Shown: one piece after another, positions 15,278 to 15,370 of the stretch | Position numbering within the stretch: the first letter of the stretch is position 1 | Layout: each line of letters begins with the position of its first letter | Origin: Dichotomicrobium sp964650735 | Lineage (GTDB): Bacteria > Pseudomonadota > Alphaproteobacteria > Rhizobiales > Rhodomicrobiaceae | Assembly (NCBI GenBank): GCA_964650735.1 | Contig: CAZYUT010000043.1 | Location: forward strand, 1-15,370 | Direction: 5' to 3' | Length of the DNA stretch: 15,370 nucleotides | Made by a program: the position numbers and the translations under genes | Notes under the pieces: generated by a model | What the model was told of the DNA's origin: nothing | The model's database searches: none | What the model saw: the letters and a program-made list of their open reading frames with translations, nothing else

Positions 15278-15370
15278 TTGCGCGCCTTCCGCGTGGGCGC
15301 GCGCTTGCCGCGCATCGGCGGTTTCGCCACCGCATGGCCGGTGCGCGCGCCGAGGCCGAATTTTTTCGCC
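15274..15370 (-). CDS. C-terminal tail of a probable RluB/RsuA-family pseudouridine synthase (partial)
   Basis: Only the last 32 codons are in the window. Read on the - strand, they give KKFGLGARTGHAVAKPP and then a Lys/Arg-rich ending (GKRAPTRKARK) before the TGA at 15276-15274. A basic, Pro/Lys/Arg-rich tail directly upstream of rsmD is typical of the RluB/RsuA pseudouridine synthases of alphaproteobacteria, which modify 23S or 16S rRNA. No catalytic motif is visible, so the family call rests on tail composition and gene order. The stop overlaps the rsmD start as ATGA, which suggests an rRNA-modification operon. Confidence 0.5.
   Translation of the reverse strand, partial: AKKFGLGARTGHAVAKPPMRGKRAPTRKARK

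Overview
The window is a GC-rich, gene-dense piece of a Gram-negative chromosome. Protein style, gene order and intergenic repeats suggest an alphaproteobacterium, probably Rhizobiales/Hyphomicrobiales; genus cannot be told. Twelve genes are visible: nine complete and one partial on the + strand, then one complete and one partial on the - strand. Nearly everything is core housekeeping or cell-envelope function. I see no transposase, phage gene, CRISPR array, tRNA or rRNA.

Layout. (1) 1-4002: lipid A/LPS block. It holds the 3' part of a CysQ-like phosphatase, a small DUF4170 protein, a single 703-codon ORF joining a DUF374 acyltransferase to a complete Kdo transferase (KdtA/WaaA), and lpxK, which overlaps that ORF by 11 nt. 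(2) 4116-8117: ileS, lspA (signal peptidase II) and a small proline-rich lipoprotein that would be an LspA substrate. The lipoprotein stop codon lies in the first of three 19-bp tandem repeats, and an intrinsic terminator follows. (3) 8332-11243: two secreted M16 peptidase-family genes. The first carries the zinc site and the second has lost it but keeps the Arg/Tyr pair, so they probably form a heterodimer. (4) 11401-12741: pgi, bracketed by two same-orientation copies of a hairpin-forming intergenic repeat. The downstream copy supplies the end of pgi and reaches almost to mutL. (5) 12845-14602: mutL of the endonuclease-containing type. (6) 14717-15370, - strand: rsmD and the C-terminal tail of a probable RluB/RsuA-type pseudouridine synthase, joined by an ATGA overlap. 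Between the convergent mutL and rsmD sits an imperfect palindromic element.

Biologically, the first half concerns outer-membrane construction: Kdo addition to lipid A, the lipid A 4'-kinase, lipoprotein maturation and a lipoprotein in the gene position often used by BamF/DUF3035-like proteins. The second half is proteolysis, central carbon metabolism, DNA repair and rRNA modification. No new multi-gene system is evident. The points most worth a second look are the DUF374-KdtA fusion and the repeat elements that shape gene ends and starts around pgi and mutL. No gap between genes exceeds about 215 bp.
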